A stretch of DNA of 64,000 bases, taken from the NCBI RefSeq assembly GCF_020639365.1, contig NZ_JAINUL010000001.1, positions 5,095,431 through 5,159,430 of the forward strand, read 5' to 3'. Numbering within the stretch: position 1 is the first letter of the stretch; each line of letters begins with the position of its first letter. Source of the DNA: Streptomyces flavotricini. Lineage in GTDB: Bacteria; Actinomycetota; Actinomycetes; Streptomycetales; Streptomycetaceae. The notes under the pieces were generated by a model. It did no database searches and was not told the origin of the DNA. It saw only the letters and a list, made by a program, of their open reading frames with translations. Positions 17,163 through 27,700 of this stretch are shown in pieces. The position numbers were made by a program, and so were the translations under genes.

Positions 17163-20100
17163 TCAGGGTGCGGGTACCGGGAGGGGCGCCGCATTCAGGC
17201 TGGTGTTGGTCCATCGCTGGGCGTCTGAGCCGTTGCAGTCGAACAACCAGAGCGGGGTGCCCGGGGTGGTATTGAAGTTGCCGAGGTCGATGCAGCGCCC
17301 GGAGACCGGGTTGTAGATCGATCCATCGGCCCGGTGGAGGAATTTCTGCGCCGGCGTTCCGTGGCAGGTCATGAGCTGAATCGGCGTCGTGTTGGCGGTA
17401 CCGGCATTGGCGGCCTCCAGGCACATGCCCTGGATTCGAAGCGCCCCATCATCCTTGGTCTCGAACTTCTGGGCCACGGTGTCATTGCAGCTGGTGACCT
17501 GGATCTTGTTGCCGTCCTGGGCGAGGGCCTGGTCGTTGTCAATGCAGGTGGTCGGGGCGGCCGTCATCGAGATCCGGGTGGTGACCGCGGGAGCGGTGGG
17601 TGCGGCGGCGTACGGGTAGTAGGCGAAGTTGCTGACGCCACCGGTGAGGCTGTCCTGCGGGCCACCGTCGACCTTGAAGCGGCCGAACACGAGGGGCCCG
17701 CTCGGGGCCGGGCTGGTGGAGGCGGCGTGCTGACCGCTACCCGCCAGGACGCCGTTGACGTAAAGGCTCATCTGACCGCTGTCGGCGTTGAAAACGGCGG
17801 TCAGGCGGGTCCAGGCATTGGGCGTGAAGCGGGCGCTGTCGTTGACGATGTTGGTGAAGTCGAAGGGCCAGCCGTTACTGTCGGCGTTGGCCAGGGCGAA
17901 GTGCCAGAAGGAGTCCTTCGCGTCGGCGTAGAGGATGAACGAGCTGCTTCGGCTGGTGTCCTGGCTGGCGATGATGCCGGTCTTGTCGCCGGGCTTGGCC
18001 CAGGTGCTGAGCGTGAAGCTCTTGCGGGTGTCGACGACCGGAACTGCGGTGGAGATGGTCGACTGGGCGCCGTTGAATGCCGCGTACGGGGTCTGTCGGC
18101 CGCCGATGGTGTCGACGGTCCATGTGATACCGGATGCGGTTGCCGGGTACTTCTTGCCGGCATCGGCGCTCGGCGCGGTGGTGCTGCCTGGCTGTTCGGC
18201 CAGCTTCCACTGGGCAGCGGGCAGGGTCACATTGCCCATGAACACCGGAGTCGAGTCGACGCCCGTGACGGTTGGGCCGGTGGCGCCGTTCGGAGCGGTC
18301 CCCAGGCCCTTGAAGGCGAAGAGCTGCTGGTTGGTGTCGACGGCCCACAGATCCGGGATGCCGTCTCCGGTGAGGTCGCCGTCGGAGCCGACGCGGGGGT
18401 AGCGCGCGGGGTCGTACTTTCCGCTGATGGTGCCGGCGGTCGGGTTGGTGAAGCCGGTGAGGTCTAGTGCTTCCGGGCTGCCCTTTACCGAGAAGGCGTG
18501 CAGGGTGCCGTCGGTCTTGGAGCGGGCCCAGAGGGTGGGCAGGTCGGTGCCTTGTGCGCGGCCGGGTGTGAGCAGTTCGTAGCCGTCCCAGCGGGTGTCG
18601 TTGGCCGAGAGCAGGATCGCGCTGGAGGCCAGCTTGTTGGCTTGCAGGCCAGCTTTGCCAAGCCAGAGCCGTCCGTTTTCTATGAAGAGCAGGGAGGTCT
18701 TGGCGAGTGCGCCGTCTTGGGCGCTCTCGCCGGCCGGGGAGCCGAAGGCGGCGATCTGGGTGACCTTCGACCAGTCGGTTCCGTAGCTGTTGGTGGCGCA
18801 GGGGATGGTCGCGCCTGTGGAGCTCAGGCAGGTGGTCGGCTTGCCGATCGCGATGGGTGCCTGGCCGTCGAATCGGGCAGTGGCGTCGTTGGGGAAGATG
18901 TAGAGGTTGGGGTCGGTGGGTCGGTGGGCGATGAGATCGTCCACGTTCTTGGAGCCGAGGCTACCGCGGTGGGTGGTCTGGACGCCGTTCCAGGTGGACC
19001 AGCCAGTGGCGAGGTTGGGCCGGGCGGTGACGGCGCCGGCCGGGTCCGCGTCTCCGCCGATCTGGCGGAGGTTTCCGGCGCCGTCGGCGAGGAGGACGTC
19101 CGGCTTCGAGTCACCTGTGATGTCGCCGAAGACCGGGGTGGTGTTCGCCTTGGACGGGGCGTAGTAGCTGTAGGCGACGGGTTGGGACATGTTGCCCGCG
19201 ACGTCCTGCGTCTGCAGGTACACGAAGTTCGTTCCCCAGCGCGGGGGCGTGACCTTGATCGTCGCCGCTCCGCCGGTGAGCTTGATGATGCGCGGGTCGG
19301 TGGCGGAGTCGGTGCACTTCCAGCTGGTGTCGGCTGCCTTGACGGGGTCGGTGGTCCAGCGGGCGCAGGCGAGGCCGGAGCTACGTCCGCCGCCTGCGGG
19401 GGCGGGGTCGGCGCCGGTCAGGGTGAAGGTGCCTTCGTCCCCGACGTGCTTGGGGAGGGCGCCGACGGTGCCGGAGGCGGGGAAGTCGGTGGAGGTGACG
19501 GCGGCGGTGGGCGGGGTGCGGTCGACGCGGAAGTAGCACCATTCGGTCTCGGTGCTGGTCAGGGTGCCGTCGGTGTCGCGGGCCGTCCAGCCGTACTGGT
19601 GGCCGTCGAGGAGTCGGCCCGCGTCGACGGTGGCGTCGCCGTAGTCGCCGTTCCAGCCGGTCTGGAACCAGGAGGTGGCGCCGCTCTTGTCGTCGTCCCA
19701 GAGCTGGAACGTCGTCTGGAGCTGCCGCTTGGTCGCCGAGTACGTCATGGTGGTCAGCGTGATGTTGTTGTTGGCGCTGACCCAGCCCGGGTTGTCCCAC
19801 GGGTTCGCGGTGCCGGGCGTGCGGCAGTCGGCGTAGGAGGCGGAGTCGGCGAAGCCGGGGGTCGGCCGGGTGCGGGGCCACCACACCGTGGGCCTGACGG
19901 CGTACTCGACGACGACGTGCGGGCTGTTGGAGAACCGCTGGCGGTACTCCTTCTTGTTCTCGTCGTCGGGCGCGAACCCGAAGGTGAAGGTGGACCAGTG
20001 TTCCTTCGCGGCGCTCTTCATCTGGGCGGTGACGTCGTACTGGATGTCACCGGTGCCAGAGATGGTCGCGCTGCCGATGCGCGAGCAGCCGCCCATGCGG

Positions 20101-21482
20101 GAGCTCGCGGCGCACGGCTGGTTGGTCCACTTGGTGGGGTTGCTGATGCCGCCGGTGTGGTAGAGGCCCATGGGGGTGGGGGTGCTGGGGCTGGAGGAGG
20201 AGACGACGGTGGCGTTCAGGCGTGCGTCGATGACCTCGGCGTCGTACAGCGAGGAGTTGATCCCCAGTTGGAAGTAGGCGCGTTCGCGGCCGAACCTGGT
20301 GCAGGTCGATGAGTAGCCGCAGTAGCCGGCGGCGGGGGTGTTCTGGCCGTCTGCGGTGCCGTTGAACTCGTTGGTGTCGGGGTAGGCCTCCTGGACCTGG
20401 GACCAGGCCTGGGTGCCGTTGTCGAGGGTCGGGTTGATGCCGGGGTCGAGGTACCAGGGGCCGACGCCGTGGGTGAGCAGCGCGGCGTCCGGTACGAGCT
20501 GGATGCCCTTCGGGTCGACGGTGGTACCGATCTCGGCGATGGCTGCGGCGGAGCCGGGACCGTCGGCGCTGGACTCGGGTGCCCTGTCCGCGGAGGGGGC
20601 TGCCAGGAGCGTCGCGGCGGCGGACTTGCCGGAGGTGGCGCTCTCGGAGAAGGCGGGGGCAGCGGTTGCCGAGTCCCACATGAGGGATGTGGGGCTGGAG
20701 AAGCGGGCTTTGCCTTGGGCGTCCTTGGCGCTGATGTTGCCCGCGTCGTCGGCGGTCACGTTCAGGGCGGGTGCGTCGACGGCGAGGTGGATCTTGCTCA
20801 GGGCCGGGTTGGCTGCGGCTGTGGCGGTGCGCACGATGAGCACCTGGCTCCACCCGCCGAGCGTGTTGACGCTCAGTCGCAGGTCCACGTCTGGCAGGAC
20901 GTTGGCGTACAGGGCGTCGTTGCCGTTGACGGTGGGCTTGGGCAGGTCGAAGGGCGCCTTGACCGCGAGCTTCTTGCCGTCGTGCGTGGTCATGGTGGCC
21001 ATCGGGCCGGTGCCGCCGCCCGAGAGGCTGACGTCGGATACTGCGGCGACCGGGGAGAGTGAGCCGTCAGCGTTCGAGTGCAGTGTGGCGTCAGCGGGTC
21101 GCCACGCGCCGTCCTGCGTCTTGACGCGCTCCGGCAGGGGGGCCGCGTCGGTGGTGAGTGTTCCGCGCGGTGTGATGAATGTTTGCGAGTTGGTCGTGGT
21201 CAGGTGGTCCAGGAGTACCGGCTTCCCTGTGGTCCTGGCCTTTTCCCGGGCCGTGTCCACGGCCTTCTCCTCGGCGGTGGCCGCAGGCTTGGAGGTGGCG
21301 GCGGGCCACTGGTTGTCGGCCGGCCCCGTGCCGGCAGCCGCGAAGGCGGGCGGGACAGTGAGCAGGCCGGCTCCCGCAGACAGCACGGCGGCGCCGACCA
21401 GATGGAGCATGACCCGGGAGGACCTCCGGTGACGGAGCCCCCTCCGTCTCGGGTTCGGTGAAAGGGAAGGTGGCAGCCCCAC
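17163..21482 (-). CDS. Secreted DNRLRE-like / FG-GAP / LamG / ricin-lectin protein, 1439 aa
   Basis: Residues 25-50 form a signal peptide after an Arg-rich N-region (GTG start at 21482; an internal ATG just before LHLVGAAVL is the alternative start). About 385-530 resembles a DNRLRE-type beta domain (YCGYSSTCTRFGRERAYFQLG). At 780-1050 there are FG-GAP/VCBS repeats with DxTGDxxPD calcium-binding motifs (DITGDSKPDVLL, DLTGDGIPDLW). About 1104-1294 is a LamG-like jelly-roll (SFTLSTWAKPGD). About 1304-1430 is a ricin-B lectin with two clear repeats (CIDNDQ, CLEAANAG, CIDLGNF). The protein would be surface-bound or released and bind glycans. It lacks any toxin or HINT domain. Its divergent placement to the RHS toxin suggests a partner in delivery or attachment; that is inference. 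Confidence 0.85.
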   Translation of the reverse strand: MGLPPSLSPNPRRRGLRHRRSSRVMLHLVGAAVLSAGAGLLTVPPAFAAAGTGPADNQWPAATSKPAATAEEKAVDTAREKARTTGKPVLLDHLTTTNSQTFITPRGTLTTDAAPLPERVKTQDGAWRPADATLHSNADGSLSPVAAVSDVSLSGGGTGPMATMTTHDGKKLAVKAPFDLPKPTVNGNDALYANVLPDVDLRLSVNTLGGWSQVLIVRTATAAANPALSKIHLAVDAPALNVTADDAGNISAKDAQGKARFSSPTSLMWDSATAAPAFSESATSGKSAAATLLAAPSADRAPESSADGPGSAAAIAEIGTTVDPKGIQLVPDAALLTHGVGPWYLDPGINPTLDNGTQAWSQVQEAYPDTNEFNGTADGQNTPAAGYCGYSSTCTRFGRERAYFQLGINSSLYDAEVIDARLNATVVSSSSPSTPTPMGLYHTGGISNPTKWTNQPCAASSRMGGCSRIGSATISGTGDIQYDVTAQMKSAAKEHWSTFTFGFAPDDENKKEYRQRFSNSPHVVVEYAVRPTVWWPRTRPTPGFADSASYADCRTPGTANPWDNPGWVSANNNITLTTMTYSATKRQLQTTFQLWDDDKSGATSWFQTGWNGDYGDATVDAGRLLDGHQYGWTARDTDGTLTSTETEWCYFRVDRTPPTAAVTSTDFPASGTVGALPKHVGDEGTFTLTGADPAPAGGGRSSGLACARWTTDPVKAADTSWKCTDSATDPRIIKLTGGAATIKVTPPRWGTNFVYLQTQDVAGNMSQPVAYSYYAPSKANTTPVFGDITGDSKPDVLLADGAGNLRQIGGDADPAGAVTARPNLATGWSTWNGVQTTHRGSLGSKNVDDLIAHRPTDPNLYIFPNDATARFDGQAPIAIGKPTTCLSSTGATIPCATNSYGTDWSKVTQIAAFGSPAGESAQDGALAKTSLLFIENGRLWLGKAGLQANKLASSAILLSANDTRWDGYELLTPGRAQGTDLPTLWARSKTDGTLHAFSVKGSPEALDLTGFTNPTAGTISGKYDPARYPRVGSDGDLTGDGIPDLWAVDTNQQLFAFKGLGTAPNGATGPTVTGVDSTPVFMGNVTLPAAQWKLAEQPGSTTAPSADAGKKYPATASGITWTVDTIGGRQTPYAAFNGAQSTISTAVPVVDTRKSFTLSTWAKPGDKTGIIASQDTSRSSSFILYADAKDSFWHFALANADSNGWPFDFTNIVNDSARFTPNAWTRLTAVFNADSGQMSLYVNGVLAGSGQHAASTSPAPSGPLVFGRFKVDGGPQDSLTGGVSNFAYYPYAAAPTAPAVTTRISMTAAPTTCIDNDQALAQDGNKIQVTSCNDTVAQKFETKDDGALRIQGMCLEAANAGTANTTPIQLMTCHGTPAQKFLHRADGSIYNPVSGRCIDLGNFNTTPGTPLWLFDCNGSDAQRWTNTSLNAAPLPVPAP

Positions 21483-21739
21483 GGCAGAGATCCTCGCTGA
21501 TGGCGTCGGTAAACAGAGTTCAGGCGCACACTCCTTGCCGTCTGCAAACCTGTCAAAAACCTGTGTGGCGTGTATGTCCGGTTGATCACATGAAGCGACA
21601 GGTTGTCCAGCGCGTGAGATTGATCATGTAAGGGATTCCTAAGGAAAATCTGTACTGCGGGAGTTCCCCTCCTTAAAGTGCGTTTGATCCGGGCCATAGG
21701 TCCGGCTTTTTTGCGTTCTTGATCATGTGGGGGATTTCG
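21483..21739. promoter_or_regulatory. Divergent control region with three TTGATCA motifs
   Basis: A 257-bp region between two divergent giant genes. TTGATCA occurs at 21582-21588, 21620-21626 and 21719-21725; its core TGATCA is palindromic. The third copy overlaps the start region of the RHS gene. Spacing (38 and 99 bp) is irregular. These could be operators of a shared regulator, but chance cannot be excluded. Confidence 0.4.
21689..21712 (+). terminator. T-tailed hairpin in the RHS leader (possible attenuator)
   Basis: CCGGGCC-ATA-GGTCCGG forms a 7-bp stem (one G-T wobble) with a 3-nt loop, followed by C and TTTTTT. This is a textbook intrinsic terminator, located 28 bp before the TTG start of the RHS toxin and on its sense strand. 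If transcription starts upstream, it would terminate or attenuate toxin expression. Long T tracts are rare in this DNA. Confidence 0.6.
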
Positions 21740-24700
21740 TTGTCTCGTCGGAGTGGGCTGTTCGTGCGCGTGCGCACGAGACGGCCCCGTGTTGCGATGG
21801 TTGCCGCACTCGCGGTGCTCATCTCTGGTCTGGGGCTTCCCGCGGTTGAAGCCGCGGACAAGCCGCCAAAGGTCTGGGTTCCGCCCAAGACAGCCCTGCC
21901 CGGCGCGAAGCCGGTCAAGGGTTCAAACGCCAAGTCCGCTCCCCCGCAGGGGAAAGCACGTAAGAAGTGGACGCCTGACGCAAAGGCCAAGTCCCCTGCC
22001 GGGTTGGCCACCGTAGCGGTCGGAAACGGCGCGTCGGCAGGCGGTAATAGCGGCCAATCGGCTGTGCAGGCCGGTGATTTGCCGGTCTGGCTCGCACCTA
22101 CGAAGGGTGCAAACCGCTCCGCGAAGCTGTCTGAACTCGCGACGGGTGGAAACGGCAGCGGCGACAGTGCCCTTCGGGTCGAGGTCCGCGACGCCGACAA
22201 GACGCGCGCGGCCGGAGTCGGCGGCGCGCTGGTGTCCCTGACGGACACTGCGGGCGCCGCCTCCTCCGGCAGGGTGGAGGTCGGTTTCGACGTTTCAGCG
22301 TGGGCCAAGACCACGGGTGCCAACTGGGGCGACCGCGCGCGCGTGGTCCGGCTTCCCGAGTGCGCTCTGACCACCCCCGGCGCCGCTGGCTGTACGACTC
22401 GTACACCCGTCGCCTCGCACCGGGATGCCTCTGGGCGTCTAGTCGCCGAGGTCGATGTGCCCAAGGCGCCGGCGTCGGGCACTGCCAAGTCACTGTCCGG
22501 CGTCCAGTCCGCTCCGGCGGCCGCGCCGCAGATGCTGGCGACGCAGTCCGTCGCGCTCGCCGTCGAACCGGGCCCGTCCGGTGCGAGCGGTGACTTCACC
22601 GCGACCCCGCTGCTGCCCTCAGCCTCCTGGCAGGCCGGCGCGAACGCGGCGAACTTCACCTACGGCTACACGGTCGAACTGCCGTCCTCGATCGCGGGTG
22701 GCGCGCCGAGCGTCTCGCTCGGATACGACTCCTCCTCCGTGGACGGCCGTACCGCGTCGACGAACGCGCAGGCCGGCCAGTTCGGTGAGGGCTGGGAGTG
22801 GCATCCGGGCTCGATCTCGCGCTCGTACAAGCCGTGCAAGGACGCGGGCATCAAGGACTCGGGCGACGAGTGCTGGGCCGGCGACATCCTGTCGCTGAGC
22901 CTGGCGGGCCACGCCGGCCAGATCGTCCGGGACGACACGAGCTGCGTCTACCGTCTCCAGGGCGATGACGGTACGAAGATCGAGCGCCTGACCGGCCAGC
23001 GGAACTCCGCCTGGAAGGGCGAGGGCTTCAAGGTCACCACGACCGACGGGACCCAGTACTACTTCGGCTCCAACCGTCTGCCCGGTGGCGACGGCACCGA
23101 CCCGGAGGCCAAGTCGGTCTCCACGGTCCCGGTGTACTTCAACAGCGGAGCGGACAAGTGCCTCGGGGCCGAGACCCCGGCCAATGGCACGTGGCAGCAG
23201 CTGGGCTGGCAGTGGAACCTCGACTACGTCGTGGACCCGCACCAGAACCTGGTCTCCTACCGCTACGAGCAGGAGGACAACTACTACGGGCGCGGCGGCG
23301 GCCAGAACAACGGCACCGGCACCAACACGCTCTACCAGCGCGCCAGCTACCCGACCTGGATCGGCTACGGCCAACGCCTGCCCGACCAGATCACGGCCAA
23401 GGGCACTGCCACCCCGGCCGTCCAGGTCACCCTGAAGAACGCCGAGCGCTGCGTCCCCGGCGGGGCGGTCACCTGTGATCCGTCCCAGCGGAACAAGACG
23501 AACGCCAAGTCGTGGCCGGACACCCCGGTCGACCAGGAATGCGCGGCCACCGGCCAGTGCCTGAACCTGTCGCCCACCTACTTCACGACGAAGAAGTTCA
23601 CCCAGCTCTACACCGAGGTGTGGACGGGGACGGCCTGGCGCAAGGTCGACACCTACGACCTGAGCCACTCCTTCCAGGACCCGGGCGACGGCACGTCCCC
23701 GACCCTGTGGCTCGACTCGATCAAGCGGACCGGCTCCAACGGCAAAACTGCGCGCGACCTGCCGCCGGTGACGTTCCAGCCGCTGCAGATCGCCAACCGC
23801 GTCGACGGCGTCGTACGGCGCCCGGACGGTACGGACGCCTCGGCGCCGCGGTACAACCGGCCCCGCATCCAGAAGATCACCACCGAGACCGGTGGCCTGA
23901 TCAACGTCGCCTACAAGGCCCCGGAGTGCTCCCGCCTCAAGGGCACCATGCCGTCCTCCGAGGACGGCAACACGATGGCCTGCATGCCGGTCAAGTGGTA
24001 CCTGCCCGGCCAGTCCTACCCGGACCCGGTCAACGACTGGTTCAACAAGATCGTCGTCCAGTCCGTCACCCAGCAGGACATGGTCGCCGGCCAGGTCACC
24101 ACCGTGACCGACTACGAGTACGGCGGCGGCATCGCCTGGCACCGCAACGACTCCGAGTTCGCCGACCCCAAGACCCGGACGTGGGACCAGTTCCGCGGCT
24201 TCGCCACGGTCACCACCCGCACCGGCAACGGCAACGCGGCCGAGGCCCCGCGCACCAAGAGCGTGGCCACCTACCTGCGCGGCATGGACGGCGACGTCCT
24301 CGCCAACGGCACCAAGCGCAGCGTCAGCGTCCCGGACACCCAGGGCGGCTCGATCAAGGACGAGGACGTCCTGTCCGGCTTCGTCCGCCAGAACGAGACC
24401 TACGACGCCGACGGCGGCAAGGTCATATCGGACGAGGTCACCACCCCGTGGATCGGCCCGGTCACCGCCACCCGCGCCCAGTCCGGCGGCATGCCGGCCA
24501 TCACGGCCCGAACGGTGAACACCTCCAAGGTCACCGGCCGCGCCAAGCTGGCCAACGGAACCTGGCGTACGAGCGAGCGCAGTTCGACGTACGACACGAC
24601 GCTCGCCACACGCCCGCTGCAGGTCGACGACTGGAGTGACACCTCCCGTCCCGACCAGCGGCTGTGCACCACCTTCGAGTACCCGACCGGGCCTGCCGGT

Positions 24701-27700
24701 ACGGTCGCGGAGGTCGCCTCCCGCACGCTCGTCCTGTCCGGCACCTGCGGCCAGACCCCGACGGCGGCGAACACGGTCGGCGACACCCGCAGCTTCTTCG
24801 ACGGCCTGGCGTACGGGAAGGTGGGCTCCGCCGGGGACGGCACGGGCACCGAGGTCCTGGAGAAGTACGACGAGGCCGGGAAGCCCGTCTACCGTCTGAA
24901 CTCCACCTCGACCTATGACGTCTACGGGCGTGTCACCAGTAACACCAACAAGACGCGCACGGACGCAGCCCACACGGGCGGCGCGGTGACGAAGACGACG
25001 TACAAGCCTGCCACGGGCGGTCTGCCGACGCAGGTCACGCACACCAACCCGATGGGCTGGAAGTCGGTCACCACCCTCGACATCGGCCGCTCGCTGCCGC
25101 TGAAGACGACCGACGAGAACCTGCGGGTTGCCGAGCGCGACTACGACGGTCTCGGCCGGGTGGTCTCCATCTGGCAGCCGGGACAGGACCGTACGAAGAA
25201 CGACCTTCCGGTCCGCAAGTTCTCGTACGGGATGAACGGTACGAACGCGCCGTCGTTCGTTCTGAGCCAGGCGCTCATGAACGACAACTCGTACACCTCC
25301 AGCTACTCCATCTACGACGGTCTGGGCCGCGTCCGCCAGACGCAGGCCAGCACTCCCTCAGGCGTGTCCGGCCGCATGGTGACGGACGCGCTGTTCGATT
25401 CGCACGGCTGGCAGGTCAAGACCAGCGCCGCCTACTACACCGACGAGGGCGCCCCGGGCGCCGCGCTGTTCCTGCCCAATGGAGGCGTCAACCCCGACAG
25501 CAAGATCCCTGCCCAGACCGTCTCCGTCTTCGACGGTCTCGGTCGTACGACGGCATCCGTCTTCCAGTCCTACGGCGTGGAGCAGTGGCGCTCGAAGGCC
25601 GAGTACCCGGGAGCGGACGAGGTCCGGTCCATACCTCCGAAGGGCGGCTTCGCCAGCGCGTCCATCACGGACGGAACCGGGCAGACCGTCGCTGTACGCC
25701 AGTACAAGTCGAACACGCCTACCGGCGCGTACGACGAGACCACCCACGGCTACAACAGCCAGGGCCAGGAGCTGTGGCGCAAGGACTCGGCGAACAACCA
25801 GTGGACGTTCTCCTACGACCTGCTCGGCCGACCGGTGAAGTCGACCGACCCGGACTCGGGCGTCAGCACCACCGTCTACGACGACAGCAAGAACCTCGTC
25901 ACCGTCACTGACGCCCGCAACAAGAGCGCCACCACCGTCTCCGACCTTCTGGGCCGCACGATCGCGACCTATGAGGGCACGGCAGTCGACCCGGCCAAGC
26001 AGGTGGGCGCTTTCACCTACGACACCCTGGCCGTCGGCAAGCCGGCCACCAGCACCCGCTACATCGGCGGGGCAACGGGCAGCGCCTACACCACGGAGGT
26101 CACCGGGTACGACAGCGGCTACCGCCCGCTCGGGACCAAGGTGACGATCCCGGCCGTCGAGAAGGGGCTTGCGGGCACCTACGAGTCCAAGAACACCTAC
26201 GACGCGTACGGGCAGCTGCAGACCACCGAGCTCCCGGCCATCCCCAACGCGGGCCTGGGCGTCGAGACCCTGGCGTATGGCACTGACATCGCGGGCAACC
26301 TGACCTCGATCGACAGCCAGATCGGCGCGGTCGCAACCCCGTACGTCGTGGACCTGCGGTACGACCCGTACGGCCGGGCCATCCGTACCACCATCGGAAA
26401 GACGGCCAAGCAGGTCGTCTCCACCATCGACTACGACATCGCGACCGGCCGGCCCGTCCGATCCACTTTGGACAAGCAGACCGCGGCGACCGCCAGCGTC
26501 GACGCCGTCGACTACACCTACGACCAGGTCGGCCAGCTGACCTCGATCGGCAACACGCAGGACGGGGCAACCCGCGACCTGCAGTGCTTCACGCACGACT
26601 ACCTGGGCCGGCTGACGCAGGCCTGGACCGACACCGGGACGCAGGCCACTGCCCCGCAGCCCAGCGTCCGCGGAATCGGCTCGTGCGCCAATGCCGGCGG
26701 CCCTGCCGTCGACAGCAAGGGCAAGCCGAGCGTGGGCGGTCCCGCCCCGTACTGGCAGCAGTACGAGTACGACAAGCTGGGCAACCGCACCAAGCTGGTC
26801 AAGAAGGACGTCACCGGCAACGCGGCGAAGGACACGACGGTCACCCAGACCTTCGGCGGCCCCGCCAACACCCCTTCCTCCGACCCCAAAACGGGCGGCG
26901 GCACCGGCGGCCCGCACGCCCTGATGACCTCCACGGAAACCGGCCCGTCCGGCACCAAGGCCACCTCGTACACCTACGACGCGGCCGGCAACACGGCGGG
27001 CATCACCACCACCGCGGGCACCAAGACCCTCACGTGGAACGACCAGGGCAAGCTCGACAAGATCATCGGTACCGGTGAGAGCGCCGGCACCAGCTACCTG
27101 TACGACACGGGCGGCAACCAGCTCATCCGCCGCGACCCGACCAGCGCCACGCTCAACCTCGGCACCGACCAGATCACCCTGGACACCGCCACCGGCAAGG
27201 TCTCCAACGCCCGCACCTACGGTGCGCCGGGCGGGCTGTCCATCACCCGCGTCACCACCGGCGGAACGTCCACGCTCGCCTACCAGAGTTCGGACCACCA
27301 CGGCACGGGAGGCGTGCAGTTCAACGCCTCGGACCTCACACAGGTCCGCCGCGCCTCGGACCCCTTCGGCAACGACCGCGGCCCCCAGCCCGCACCCGGC
27401 GTCTGGGCGGGCGACAAGGGCTTCGTCGGCGGCACCAAGGAGAAGGCCACCGGCTTCACCCTCCTCGGCGCCCGCGAGTACGACCCGACAACCGGCCGCT
27501 TCATCAGCCCCGACCCGCTCATCGACGCGAACAACCCACAGCAGTGGAACGCGTACGCGTACTCCAACAACAGCCCCATCAACGCATCAGACCCCAGCGG
27601 ACTGATGCCGATCACGTGCACCAACGACTGCGGCTCCGACTGGGAGTGGACAGAAACTCACACGTCTCCTCCCAAGTGGGGCGACGGGGAGCCCGACAGC

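Noticed and set aside
18498..20312. Plus-strand frame of about 600 codons inside the LamG/lectin gene
   Set aside because: Antisense shadow of a well supported secreted protein; Gly/Val-rich low complexity.
22619..25042. About 800-codon minus-strand frame inside the RHS gene
   Set aside because: Shadow of the RHS shell; the plus-strand frame has the recognised domains.
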